A stretch of 64,000 bases of DNA from Chitinophaga sp. Cy-1792 (GCF_011752935.1 NZ_VWWO01000002.1:992001-1056000); one strand, 5' to 3'. Counted from the first letter of the stretch, positions 52,074 through 60,346 are shown. The notes: generated by a model not told the origin, from the sequence alone. Program-made: numbers and translations.

Positions 52074-52970
52074 ATGAAAGCAGCCATCATTGACAACACC
52101 ATCTTTATTGAAGACCAGGTCATCATCTTTCCTGTAAAAATACAGGTACTGCAAGCCATCCTGGGCCCCGGACGTCATGTTAAAAAGAAATATAATCACA
52201 TTTATACCTGGGATGAAGCCGGACTTACCGCCTATGCAAAAGATGGGAAAGTCGCAGAAAGTATTATGCTTGATATCTCACCAAATAAATATGATTTCTC
52301 CCCAAAACAAACCTTTACCGATACCTTTCTCATCAATGGGGTAGATTATCCAGCATTCCTGGCAGCGCACGAAAGTGAGCTCAAACGTATTTCGAAAAAT
52401 GATGATAGCGGAAGTGTTGTTTTGGGAGATAATGAACTGTGGTTTGATATAGACGAGGGGAAGATAGCAGCGCTGCAACTCATGCAGCGGGAAGCGCCGG
52501 AGGTGATCGATACAACAAAATATGAATATATTAAAGCAGCCGGAGAGAAAATCGATTTTAAGGATTTCAATTTCAAATTGGCTGTGGTGCAGGTGTTGAT
52601 GTATGAAAAAGGGCTGCTACAGCCGGTTTTTGACCTGTATGATTTTGTAAAACATTATAGCGGCCGCCAGATAGATATTGAAGCGGAAGGCTACGCCTTT
52701 ATTCCTGAAGTGACCCGCTGGTTTGAAGCACTGGAAGTAGATAAACGGCTGGCCACGGAAATAACCGATATCCAGCAGGATGGCGGCGATGAAATCTATG
52801 GCCAGCTGTTTCGTTTCTGGGATGGCGAAGACGATACTTTCAATATTAAAGACTTCAGCGATGTACAGCACTTTCCGAATCTGAAATCAATGTCACTATT
52901 CTATGACGGTGATATGGAACAGATTAAATCGGCGCTGGAAGCGAAAGGCATTTCGGTGGGCGAATATTAA
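52074..52970 (+). CDS. DUF7738/DUF6892-like two-domain protein
   Basis: 298 residues, cytoplasmic. The first 105 residues (IIFPVKIQVLQAILGPGRHV, HIYTWDEAGLTAYAKDGKVA) look like a DUF7738-type domain. Residues 150-298 look like DUF6892: LAVVQVLMYEKGLLQPVFDL, KHYSGRQIDIEAEGYAFIPE, TDIQQDGGDEIYGQLFRFWD and HFPNLKSMSLFYDGD. The assignments are from memory of the families. Proteins of this architecture are often scattered orphans near polymorphic toxin loci and are suspected immunity proteins, but no direct evidence exists here. It is convergent with the methyltransferase gene. Confidence 0.72.
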   Translation: MKAAIIDNTIFIEDQVIIFPVKIQVLQAILGPGRHVKKKYNHIYTWDEAGLTAYAKDGKVAESIMLDISPNKYDFSPKQTFTDTFLINGVDYPAFLAAHESELKRISKNDDSGSVVLGDNELWFDIDEGKIAALQLMQREAPEVIDTTKYEYIKAAGEKIDFKDFNFKLAVVQVLMYEKGLLQPVFDLYDFVKHYSGRQIDIEAEGYAFIPEVTRWFEALEVDKRLATEITDIQQDGGDEIYGQLFRFWDGEDDTFNIKDFSDVQHFPNLKSMSLFYDGDMEQIKSALEAKGISVGEY

Positions 52971-52971
52971 G

Positions 52972-53598
52972 CTATTGCTTTCTGCCTACAAATCGTATCA
53001 CGCTGCTGAGGCCATTATGAAAAATACCTTCTTCCTGTAACACTTCTTTTTCTTCCAGCAGTATTATTTCGTAATGGGGGAAGTCGTGGAATAGCTCTTC
53101 GGTACTGAAAAGCATGGTGATGTCATTGGGGCCGCCTACCTCCGGATTTTTTTCCTTGTATTGCAGGTGTTGTTTGCTGTAGGCCTCAAAAATCACGATA
53201 CCACCAGGTTTCAGGAAGGTGTTGCACAACTGGTGAAAGCCGGATTTTTTATCACCGGGGAAATGAGCGAAAATAAGTCCGATGGCGTCGAAGGATGCCG
53301 GCGGAAAATTCATCTCTCCGAAATCACCGGTGACATAGTCCAGCGGTACACCGTTTTCTGCGGCCAGTTGCAGGGCTTTTAGCTGTCCTTGCTCACTCTG
53401 GTCGGTACTGGTTACGCGCCAGCCGTTAAGGGCCGCAAAAACGCCATTACGGCCTTCGCCGTCTGCTGGCATCAGGATGGTGCCGGGCTTAAATTTCAAC
53501 AGCCATTCTTCAAAGAATTTGTTAGGTGTTTTGCCGTAGGCATAAACAGGGCTGGCATAACGTTCTTCCCATTTGTTTTTATCACTGCCGGAGCTCAT
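52972..53598 (-). CDS. SAM-dependent methyltransferase (class I, TehB-like)
   Basis: 208 residues from the ATG at 53598 (MSSGSDKNKWEERYASPVYA); a longer frame adds a non-conserved leader that overlaps the next gene's terminator region. The SAM motif I is ILMPADGEGRNGVFAALNGW, followed by VTSTDQSEQGQLKAL with the acidic ribose-binding Asp. VTGDFGEMNFPPASFDAIGL and FLKPGGIVIFEAYSKQ are motifs III-IV-like. The family includes TehB and thiopurine-type methyltransferases that act on small or metalloid substrates; the exact substrate is not readable. Confidence 0.85.
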   Translation of the reverse strand: MSSGSDKNKWEERYASPVYAYGKTPNKFFEEWLLKFKPGTILMPADGEGRNGVFAALNGWRVTSTDQSEQGQLKALQLAAENGVPLDYVTGDFGEMNFPPASFDAIGLIFAHFPGDKKSGFHQLCNTFLKPGGIVIFEAYSKQHLQYKEKNPEVGGPNDITMLFSTEELFHDFPHYEIILLEEKEVLQEEGIFHNGLSSVIRFVGRKQ

Positions 53599-53650
53599 AG
53601 CATGAAGGGTTTGGTGTACTACAAATATACGGAGGAGAGGAAAAAGAAAA

Positions 53651-53680
53651 GTCTGGTGTACACCGGGGTGCACACCAGAC
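53651..53680 (-). terminator. Terminator of the ADH-SDR operon
   Basis: Fourteen-base arms (53651-53664, 53667-53680; GTCTGGTGT core) with one mismatch. The minus-strand tail is TTTTCTTTTT. It lies 18 bp after the SDR stop. Confidence 0.85.
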
Positions 53681-53697
53681 CTGTATCCGGGCAGCTG

Positions 53698-54333
53698 TTA
53701 ATACCAGGAAGGTTTATCCCCGTCTGTGCCGGGTTTGTTGATACCTAAGCTTTTGCGGTGGGCTTTACGCGGATGTTCCACTAAGTCTGTCACCAGTGCG
53801 GCGACGCTTTTCCTGGATACTTCCGTACCCTTGAAAGGCTCGCCTTTTTCGGTGGTTTCATAGTCTGTTTCATCGTTGTCGGTAAGCCAGGCGGGCCTGA
53901 TAATGGTATATTCCAGGTCGGAGGCTTCTATCAGTTCAGCCGCTTTAACATAGGGCTTCAGGTACTGGCCTACCATACGATGGTTCCATTTCCCGAATTC
54001 TCCGGGAACCTCATCGTAGATACCCAGCGACGCGATGAAGATCAGTCGTTTTACTTTTGCCGCATGCATCGCCTTGATGATGTTGGCGGCCTGTTTATCT
54101 ACTTCTCCGGCCAGGTTGGCATATACTACGTCCTGTCCTTTTACGGCAGGTTCCAGCTGATCATATTTGAGTACGTCGCCATGTACAATAATGGCGCGCT
54201 CTTTGGGCAGCCGGGGCAGTTCTTTCGGATGGCGCAGGAACAGGGTGAGTTCCACGTTCTTATCTTCCAGCAGCAGGGGAATGGCCTGCTGGGCGATTTG
54301 TCCGCCCGCGCCGAGGATCAGTACCTTACTCAT
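53698..54333 (-). CDS. Atypical SDR / NAD(P)H-binding protein
   Basis: 211 residues from the ATG at 54333 (MSKVLILGAGGQIAQQAIPL). The glycine-rich GAGGQIAQ loop starts a Rossmann fold of the NAD(P)-binding_10/NmrA-like atypical SDR class. IVHGDVLKYDQLEPAVKGQD and LIFIASLGIYDEVPG follow, then the IIRPAWLTDNDE block. The usual catalytic YxxxK is not obvious, so the role may be redox sensing or reduction of quinone/flavin-like substrates. It starts 6 bp after the zinc ADH stop and is terminated just downstream. Confidence 0.88.
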   Translation of the reverse strand: MSKVLILGAGGQIAQQAIPLLLEDKNVELTLFLRHPKELPRLPKERAIIVHGDVLKYDQLEPAVKGQDVVYANLAGEVDKQAANIIKAMHAAKVKRLIFIASLGIYDEVPGEFGKWNHRMVGQYLKPYVKAAELIEASDLEYTIIRPAWLTDNDETDYETTEKGEPFKGTEVSRKSVAALVTDLVEHPRKAHRKSLGINKPGTDGDKPSWY

Positions 54334-54339
54334 AACCAC

Positions 54340-55395
54340 TTAGTTTTTCAGTGAAGCCATATCGATAACGAAGCGATAATGTACATCTCCTTTCAGCAGA
54401 CGTTCATATGCTTCGTTGATCTGTTGGATGTTGATCATTTCAATGTCTGCGGTAATATTGTGCTGGCCGCAGAAATCCAGCATTTCCTGTGTCTCTTTTA
54501 TGCTGCCGATAGTAGAGCCGGCAAAGCTTAATCTTTTCGGGATAAGACTGAAAGCAGCGACAGGCAGCGGGAATTCCGGTGCGCCTACCAGCGCCAGTGC
54601 GCCATCAACCTTCAGTAGCGCCAGGTAGGCGTTGATGTCGTGTTCGGCGGAAACGCAGTCCAGTACGAAGTGCAGACTACCATGAAATTTCTTCATCTGC
54701 TCAGGATCTTTAGACAATACTACTTCGTCGGCACCGAGGCGTTTGGCGTCTTCAAATTTGGACTGGGAGGTAGTAAATACTACTACGTGTGCGCCCATGG
54801 CTTTGGCGAATTTGATGCCCATGTGTCCGAGGCCGCCGATACCTACCACGCCGACTCTTTTACCAGGGCCTACCTGCCAGTGTTTCAGCGGCGACCAGGT
54901 GGTAACGCCTGCGCACAGCAATGGGGCGGCGCCGGCAGGATCAAGGTTTTCAGGTACATGCAGTACATAGTTTTCGTCTACCACTACGCGCTCAGAATAG
55001 CCGCCGTATGTTTGTCCGCCGAGGTGTTTGTCGGGAGAGTTATACGTGAGTGTATTGCCGGGCTCGCAGTATTGTTCCAGTCCCTGCCGGCAGTATTCGC
55101 AGGTACGGCAGGAATCTACCATACAGCCTACCGCAGCGAGGTCGCCAACCTTGAATTTCTTTACATGGTCCCCCACTTTGGTGATGCGGCCAACGATTTC
55201 ATGTCCGGGAACTACCGGATAAATGGTACCATGCCATTCGTTGCGTGCAGTATGAAGGTCGGAATGGCAGACGCCACAGAAGAGGATTTCTATTTCCACG
55301 TCATGTGGGGTAGTGTCTCTACGCTCAATCTTCATTCCTTCCAATGGCGCTTTAGCTGCATTTGTGCCGAATGCTTTAGTGTTTACATTACTCAT
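54340..55395 (-). CDS. NAD(P)-dependent zinc alcohol dehydrogenase, CAD/YahK type
   Basis: 351 residues from the ATG at 55395 (MSNVNTKAFGTNAAKAPLEG). Zinc ligands are CGVCHSDLH and GHEIVGRI; the structural zinc site is CRTCEYCRQGLEQYC. The cofactor fold is VGVVGIGGLGHMGIKFAKAM. It belongs to the cinnamyl-alcohol/YahK-like branch that reduces diverse aldehydes with NADPH. The downstream SDR gene overlaps functionally as a redox partner and the upstream AraC gene, on the same strand 230 bp away, is the likely regulator. All catalytic residues are present. Confidence 0.93.
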   Translation of the reverse strand: MSNVNTKAFGTNAAKAPLEGMKIERRDTTPHDVEIEILFCGVCHSDLHTARNEWHGTIYPVVPGHEIVGRITKVGDHVKKFKVGDLAAVGCMVDSCRTCEYCRQGLEQYCEPGNTLTYNSPDKHLGGQTYGGYSERVVVDENYVLHVPENLDPAGAAPLLCAGVTTWSPLKHWQVGPGKRVGVVGIGGLGHMGIKFAKAMGAHVVVFTTSQSKFEDAKRLGADEVVLSKDPEQMKKFHGSLHFVLDCVSAEHDINAYLALLKVDGALALVGAPEFPLPVAAFSLIPKRLSFAGSTIGSIKETQEMLDFCGQHNITADIEMINIQQINEAYERLLKGDVHYRFVIDMASLKN

Positions 55396-55457
55396 TTTGT
55401 CAGAAGTTTTGTTGTTGTTTATTTTAAAAAGATGGAGGGACGGTATCATTTTCCGGT

Positions 55458-55490
55458 AACCACTATAACATAATTTCGCTCTAAGTGGTT
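55458..55490 (-). promoter_or_regulatory. Inverted repeat ahead of the ADH-SDR operon
   Basis: AACCACT (55458-55464) and AGTGGTT (55484-55490) form a 7-bp inverted repeat with a 19-base spacer, about 65-95 bases ahead of the ADH start. It could be the operator of the adjacent AraC protein; no other support. Confidence 0.3.
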
Positions 55491-55625
55491 GCAGATGCCA
55501 TATGATTCATGGAAAAGGGCCGGGAACATGACTTTCCGCCAGATGGCATTGCATCTTTTATAACACAAAAATAGTCCGGGGAGGGCTGCAGGGGTTAACG
55601 ATAATCAAACTAAATCCTATAGAAA

Positions 55626-56498
55626 TCAAACAATTTCAGCACGGTAGGCCAGTGGCGCCTTGCCGGTATGCTTCTTAAAGAAGTTGTTGAAGTAGGTGGG
55701 GTACTCAAAACCTAATGCTATAGCGATATCTGCTACGGGCCAGTCGGTATTTTGAAGCAAAGCCCTGGCTTCTGTAACGATCCTTTCAGCAATATGCACG
55801 GAGGTAGGCTTGCCTGTCACTTCCTTTACGGCACGGTTGAGGTGGTTTACATGTACGGCAAGATAATCGGCAAATTCATGCGGTGTACGGATTTGCAGCT
55901 CCTGGCCTGCACTTACAGGAAACTGTCGTTCCAGCAGGTCCATAAACAGGGAGGTGATGCGGGCAGCCGCATTCGTCAGCCTGAAATAGCTGTTGCCAGG
56001 CTGTAACATCAGTGCTTCATGTATGAGCAGACTGATACAGTTCCTGATCAGGTCCGTTTTGAAGGTGTAGTTGTTGCCTTGCTGGGCAATCATCTTCTGG
56101 AAAATATTATGAATGAATTGCTGCGGCCCTTCGTCCAGGAAGAAAATGGGGGTACCGCCGATTTTGAAAAGCGGCGACTGCAGCAGACTTTCACTGATGC
56201 CACCGGATTTGAGGAATTGCTCCGTAAAGTAAATGGAAAACCCCGTCTGGTTTTCCGACAAGGTTTGCCAGGAATAAGGAATATAAGGTGTGCCAAAGAA
56301 AAGGGTAGTGCCGGTAATCTCAATGGCACGGTCTGCATATTCAATCAGGCTGGTACCGGTGACAAGGCAAATCTTATAAAAATCTTTTCTGCTGTAGTCT
56401 CTGATCAGGCATGGGTTGTCTATTTCGACAATAAAGAATCCCTGTTGCGTAAGTTCGAGCATAGACTGCTGATTGCAGGAGTAAGAAGTGTTGCTCAT
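55626..56498 (-). CDS. AraC family transcriptional regulator
   Basis: 290 residues from the ATG at 56498 (MSNTSYSCNQQSMLELTQQG). The N-terminal half is a cupin-type sensor (LIRDYSRKDFYKICLVTG, then FFGTPYIPYSWQTL). The C-terminal half carries the AraC double helix-turn-helix: TPHEFADYLAVHVNHLNRAV, then WPVADIAIALGFEYPTYFNN and FFKKHTGKAPLAYR. It is upstream of the zinc ADH/SDR operon on the same strand and is a good candidate to regulate it, as such regulators often control aldehyde- or quinone-reducing enzymes. The effector is unknown. Confidence 0.92.
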   Translation of the reverse strand: MSNTSYSCNQQSMLELTQQGFFIVEIDNPCLIRDYSRKDFYKICLVTGTSLIEYADRAIEITGTTLFFGTPYIPYSWQTLSENQTGFSIYFTEQFLKSGGISESLLQSPLFKIGGTPIFFLDEGPQQFIHNIFQKMIAQQGNNYTFKTDLIRNCISLLIHEALMLQPGNSYFRLTNAAARITSLFMDLLERQFPVSAGQELQIRTPHEFADYLAVHVNHLNRAVKEVTGKPTSVHIAERIVTEARALLQNTDWPVADIAIALGFEYPTYFNNFFKKHTGKAPLAYRAEIV

Positions 56499-56566
56499 GT
56501 TGTAAATGTACACTATCCGTTTTGATTTAGAGAACAGGCCGGGATTATTATATCTTTAACCCGGTG

Positions 56567-57835
56567 CTAATCAAATTTGATAAACATCTTATCAAAGTTC
56601 AGGGTCATTTTATCGAACTGCCGGATAACATCCTGTCCGATATTGCCGTAAACGCCCATTGGCGGCAGGTTTTTGCGGAGCAGACTCACTTGCTTCAGCT
56701 CCACGGCCTTATTCAGGATATTGAAGGTATGATCAATTTTGTAGCCCCCGACCACCACTTTACCGCCGGCGCCCCCGAAGCTGATTTTAGTACGTCTGTA
56801 ATGTCCGTCTATGTCTTTCTTGTATTTCTGGTAGAAATTATCATACAGCATTGTGCTTTCAGCACCGGTATCGAAGGTAAAATGCATATCATCTACATAA
56901 ATCAGGGGCGTAAGCCCGAACATGGCCATATTGGAAGGCGCATCGATTTTTGTTTCCTGTCGTGGTACGTTAAAGTAGCCGTCTTTTGTAATCTGTATCT
57001 CTTTCAACGCCTCTATGACAGGGAAGCCCAGGATACCCTGAATCTGGTAGCTGATCTGCGGGAAGGTAAGGCCTTCATCTGCCAGCACAAGGAATACCAC
57101 ATTGTAGAAGCTGATATGCCCCAGTTTTAGCGAGTCGCAAACGGCCAGTTGTGCCGTCACCTGGTTGCCGGTAATCGATAGCACAGTGATGTCGGTAGGA
57201 ATGAGTTGCATTTTCAGCTGCGTGGCCGCACTGCGGGAAATGGTGGACATATTGGCGCCGGTATCGAAGATAAAGCTCATGGTATCATTGGCGGTGGCCA
57301 CTTCCAGGTTATTCAGACCGGCTTTATCTTTTGTCATTTTCAGATGATTATCGCCTTTAATACTCACCCGCTGCCGGCCTATGTTTTGAAGGGCGCTCCA
57401 TATTTTCAGGTCATTTGCCAGGTCTTCTTTTTCATCTGCGCTAAGTAGTTTACCGCAACGTTGCAGTATATTTTCCACGGCATATTTGGCGCCTTTGTAG
57501 TCGTATAATTTTACGAGATTATCTTCTTCGGTTTTGTAGAGTTGCAGTTGAAGGGAGTCGGGCAGGGTATTGGGAGCGGCAGTTAGCTGGCGGATGGTTT
57601 GATTGGAATGGTCCAGCTTATTGAAAGCGTTGTCCAGTACGGCGGAAGCAAATAGTAGCTGGTCTTTGTTGAGCAGATCTTTGTTATTATCAAAAACCTC
57701 TTTTGCTTTAAAAAAGTTTTTGGTTTTGATGAGCTGATAGATGTCCTGGAAAGCGGCACTGTTGGTCTGTGCGCTTCCTTCTTTTGCAAGGAGGAAGAGA
57801 AGAAGGAAAAAGCTAATGCTGATGGTTCTTAACAT
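56567..57835 (-). CDS. Secreted double-retropepsin aspartic protease
   Basis: 422 residues with a signal peptide (ISFFLLLFLLAKEGSAQ). Residues 25-150 are helical, TPR-like. Two retropepsin-like halves follow. The first has FDTGANMS (Asp191) and IQGILGFPVIEAL; the second has FDTGAEST (Asp322) and VYGNIGQDVIRQF. Each half thus keeps the catalytic Asp-Thr-Gly-Ala and the later hydrophobic-Gly motif of a retropepsin monomer. Retropepsins act as dimers, so one chain could make a complete active site. It probably acts in the periplasm. The HxlR gene lies 24 bp upstream on the same strand, so co-transcription is possible. Confidence 0.85.
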   Translation of the reverse strand: MLRTISISFFLLLFLLAKEGSAQTNSAAFQDIYQLIKTKNFFKAKEVFDNNKDLLNKDQLLFASAVLDNAFNKLDHSNQTIRQLTAAPNTLPDSLQLQLYKTEEDNLVKLYDYKGAKYAVENILQRCGKLLSADEKEDLANDLKIWSALQNIGRQRVSIKGDNHLKMTKDKAGLNNLEVATANDTMSFIFDTGANMSTISRSAATQLKMQLIPTDITVLSITGNQVTAQLAVCDSLKLGHISFYNVVFLVLADEGLTFPQISYQIQGILGFPVIEALKEIQITKDGYFNVPRQETKIDAPSNMAMFGLTPLIYVDDMHFTFDTGAESTMLYDNFYQKYKKDIDGHYRRTKISFGGAGGKVVVGGYKIDHTFNILNKAVELKQVSLLRKNLPPMGVYGNIGQDVIRQFDKMTLNFDKMFIKFD

Positions 57836-57859
57836 ACAATCTGGTTTTAAAAAAATATG

Positions 57860-58219
57860 CTATGGATGTAACTGTTTGTGTTTGGTTCCCCAGAGGGCCA
57901 GTTGCTCGATGATCGGGCGCATTTCGTAGCCTATCGGGGTCAGTTCATATTCAACACGCAGGGGTACCTCATGGAAAACAGTTCTGGTCACTAACTTGTT
58001 TTCTTCGAGCTTTTTTAGCTGGAGTGTAAGCATACGTTCTGTGATATTGGGGAGGCGCTGGCGTAGTTCGCCAAATCGTAACCTGCCACCCAGCAGGTAG
58101 CAGCAAATGGCGATCGTCCATTGCCCGCTGATCAGTCCTGCACCATAAACTTCCGCGCATTCATTTTGCAACGATTGCCTGTTGCCGAAATGTGTGGAGG
58201 TTTCCTTTATTTTACTCAT
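57860..58219 (-). CDS. HxlR family transcriptional regulator
   Basis: 119 residues from the ATG at 58219 (MSKIKETSTHFGNRQSLQNE). The winged-helix HxlR pattern is complete: CAEVYGAGLISGQWTIAICC, then LRFGELRQRLPNITERMLTL, QLKKLEENKLVTRTVF and VEYELTPIGYEM. Cys30 lies at the position of the redox-sensing cysteine in thiol-based members such as YodB. Members repress divergently encoded quinone or aldehyde detoxification genes, and a flavoprotein of that kind is divergent here, 125 bp away. Confidence 0.93.
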   Translation of the reverse strand: MSKIKETSTHFGNRQSLQNECAEVYGAGLISGQWTIAICCYLLGGRLRFGELRQRLPNITERMLTLQLKKLEENKLVTRTVFHEVPLRVEYELTPIGYEMRPIIEQLALWGTKHKQLHP

Positions 58220-58282
58220 ACTTACACTTTTTATAGTAACGTACAATTGGTCGTAAAGGTACGAAATCGCCTGTAGCTACTA

Positions 58283-58290
58283 TACTTTTG
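58283..58290 (+). promoter_or_regulatory. -7 promoter element of the NAD(P)H oxidoreductase gene
   Basis: TACTTTTG matches TAnnTTTG exactly, 54 bases ahead of the start. The divergent HxlR promoter is probably TACCTTTA on the minus strand (58262-58255), so both promoters lie within about 35 bp and could share one operator. Confidence 0.5.
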
Positions 58291-58344
58291 TACTGCCATG
58301 AAGGTAATGGCAGTTATTTAAAAAGTTTGTTAAAGTAAGCAGGG

Positions 58345-58875
58345 ATGAAAACATTAGTAATAGTAGTACACCCGGATATTGCACAATCGAAGATCAACAG
58401 CAGATGGGCAGCAGCATTAAAGCAGTTTCCTGAGAAATACACCGTACACGACCTGTATGCTGCCTATCCGGATGAACAGCTGGACGTAGCAAAAGAGCAG
58501 GCCTTATTACTGGCACATGACAAAGTAGTTTTCCAGTTTCCTTTTTATTGGTTTAATTGTCCGCCGTTGCTAAAAAAATGGTTGGATGAAGTGCTGACAC
58601 ATGGTTGGGCTTATGGTAAAAACAGCGAATACCTGCTGGCGGGAAAAAAGATGGCACTGAGTATCAGTGCAGGTATTAATGAAGATGATTACAGTACAGA
58701 CGGGCGATATAAATATTCCCTGGCGGCATTGACGGCCCCTTTCCAGATTACGTTCGAATATATCAGGGCAGATTATCGTCCGCTGTTTGCGTTTTATGGT
58801 GCAGAGCACCATGGTAGTGATGCCCGCATTGAGCAGAGTACCAGCGATTATCTGACCTACCTGGATGCATTGTGA
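58345..58875 (+). CDS. NAD(P)H-dependent oxidoreductase (flavodoxin-like fold, KefF/YwrO type)
   Basis: 176 residues. The opening MKTLVIVVHPDIAQSKINSR is the FMN/FAD phosphate loop of the flavodoxin_2 family. VVFQFPFYWFNCPPLLKKWL and DEVLTHGWAYG is the canonical isoalloxazine-binding segment. KKMALSISAGINEDDY follows. Such enzymes reduce quinones by two electrons and protect against electrophiles. It is divergent from the HxlR regulator, the normal arrangement for quinone-responsive pairs. The 3' end adjoins a double-hairpin repeat. Confidence 0.92.
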   Translation: MKTLVIVVHPDIAQSKINSRWAAALKQFPEKYTVHDLYAAYPDEQLDVAKEQALLLAHDKVVFQFPFYWFNCPPLLKKWLDEVLTHGWAYGKNSEYLLAGKKMALSISAGINEDDYSTDGRYKYSLAALTAPFQITFEYIRADYRPLFAFYGAEHHGSDARIEQSTSDYLTYLDAL

Positions 58876-58901
58876 TAATGTGCTTCCCAATAGCAGGGAA
58901 A

Positions 58902-58966
58902 GTTTCTCTCCCCGCGCTGCGCGCGGGGAGAGAAACTCCTCCAACCGATACCGAAGGAATCGGTTG
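58902..58966 (+). repeat. Double-hairpin repeat, copy 4
   Basis: Hairpin A here has perfect 16-bp arms (58902-58917, 58921-58936) around TGC; the inner CCCGCGC-TGC-GCGCGGG matches the 35-kb copies. Hairpin B has 11-base arms 58942-58952 and 58956-58966 around GAA with one mismatch. It fills the gap between two convergent genes. Confidence 0.78.
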
Positions 58967-58984
58967 CTACATTCGCTCAGTAAA

Positions 58985-60298
58985 CTATTTAATAAATGCA
59001 AACCATGCTGCGTGACTACGCAGCAACACCGCTATTCCCCATATCAGTACCGCCATGCCCAGCGCGCCCCAGGCTTTGCTGTTCTTCCATTTCCAGCCAA
59101 ACAGGGTAGGTATCTCCCAATACTTAATTAATACATACATGATAAACCCTCCCAGGCCGGTGTATATCATGGGTAACATGCTATAACGTGTGCCGGTGAG
59201 GATAACACCTGTACAGAAACATAAGGTGAGCAACTGTATCCAGATAAAATTCGGGATGCCACAACGGGTGATGTCTTCTATGGATAAGGCGAGCAGCATT
59301 AATGTCAGGACGATACTCAGGACCAGAATGGATTCCGGGATGTTTACAGGGATGAGCACCATGGCGGCCCATACCAGCAGCGTGATGGTAACGTAGGCGG
59401 CTAAACGAATATCTTTTGTTCTGCCAACATAATGGGGGAAGGGAAAAATCAGCCTGCTGATGATACGTTCCATTTTCTGTAATGGCGGCAATGCAAAGAT
59501 GCTGATCATTAATGGTACGATGATCTCATAGGCAAACCAGGGGTCGCTGGTATGCGTAAATGCCCAGCTGATGGCCGCCGCAGTGATCATTGCCGGCAGT
59601 GATACATATAAAAACGCCAGCCAGGAGCCGGCAGTATCGCCTTCGAAAATTTCTTTTATTAACGGACTGTAATATTTAAAAGTATATCTGCGTGTAAGGA
59701 TAGCCGTTAGCTGCGACCATATAAAGAAAATCCCCAGGTGTATGACAATAGTGCGTATAACCGTTTCTGTTATAAGCGGCCCGAAATACACGCCCAGCAT
59801 GCCAATAACCAGCATTTCCCAGCTCAGTGCACGGGGATTGAACAGCCACCGTATCAACGGCGTAAGATGTACCCGCAGCCATTGGAATATATTGGGAAGA
59901 TATTTGCTGAGTAGCTGTATGATGGCTGCAGCGGCTACCAGGGCTGCCAGGCCCAGTAACAAACGGCTGGTGGTAAAAACACCCCGCAGTGCCTGTATCC
60001 TGGAAGGGTGGCTGATACTGAATTCCAGCCTGGCACTCTGCTGTAATTCCGCCGCCAGCAGATTCCTGGTGGTAGTATCCATACTGCCTGCCGCCGGCAT
60101 ATTGGCCTGCCAGTAACGTGCTGCGGCGCTATCGCCGGCCCATTGTTTCAGGGTGCCATACTGGTATAATACCAGCCGTTGGGCAGCAGGAAGGGAATCC
60201 AGTGTATGCGCCAGCGTTACCGCAGGATCTGTAGTGGAAAGTGAATACGCGCCGGTGCTACAGCAAAATAGCAATATAAACGTGATGAAAATTTTCAT
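58985..60298 (-). CDS. Polytopic membrane protein, family not recognised
   Basis: 437 residues. A signal peptide (FITFILLFCCSTGAYS) is followed by a roughly 85-residue extracytoplasmic helical part. About nine to ten membrane helices come next, for example TSRLLLGLAALVAAAAIIQL, WEMLVIGMLGVYFGPLI, WLAFLYVSLPAMITAAAISW, LAAYVTITLLVWAAMVLIPV and SILVLSIVLTLMLLALS. The inner loops are basic. No transporter signature was recognised. It follows the ankyrin gene pair on the same strand after a hairpin, so it may be a partly separate transcript. Confidence 0.75.
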   Translation of the reverse strand: MKIFITFILLFCCSTGAYSLSTTDPAVTLAHTLDSLPAAQRLVLYQYGTLKQWAGDSAAARYWQANMPAAGSMDTTTRNLLAAELQQSARLEFSISHPSRIQALRGVFTTSRLLLGLAALVAAAAIIQLLSKYLPNIFQWLRVHLTPLIRWLFNPRALSWEMLVIGMLGVYFGPLITETVIRTIVIHLGIFFIWSQLTAILTRRYTFKYYSPLIKEIFEGDTAGSWLAFLYVSLPAMITAAAISWAFTHTSDPWFAYEIIVPLMISIFALPPLQKMERIISRLIFPFPHYVGRTKDIRLAAYVTITLLVWAAMVLIPVNIPESILVLSIVLTLMLLALSIEDITRCGIPNFIWIQLLTLCFCTGVILTGTRYSMLPMIYTGLGGFIMYVLIKYWEIPTLFGWKWKNSKAWGALGMAVLIWGIAVLLRSHAAWFAFIK

Positions 60299-60310
60299 GG
60301 GGTAAAAATA

Positions 60311-60338
60311 GAGACTGACGGATAGATACGCCAGTCTC
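60311..60338 (-). terminator. Terminator after the ankyrin gene pair
   Basis: Arms GAGACTGACG (60311-60320) and CGCCAGTCTC (60329-60338) with one mismatch. The minus-strand tail CTATTTTTAC follows directly, 13 bases before the next start codon. It may attenuate rather than fully stop transcription into the membrane-protein gene. Confidence 0.65.
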
Positions 60339-60346
60339 CCTTGAAA

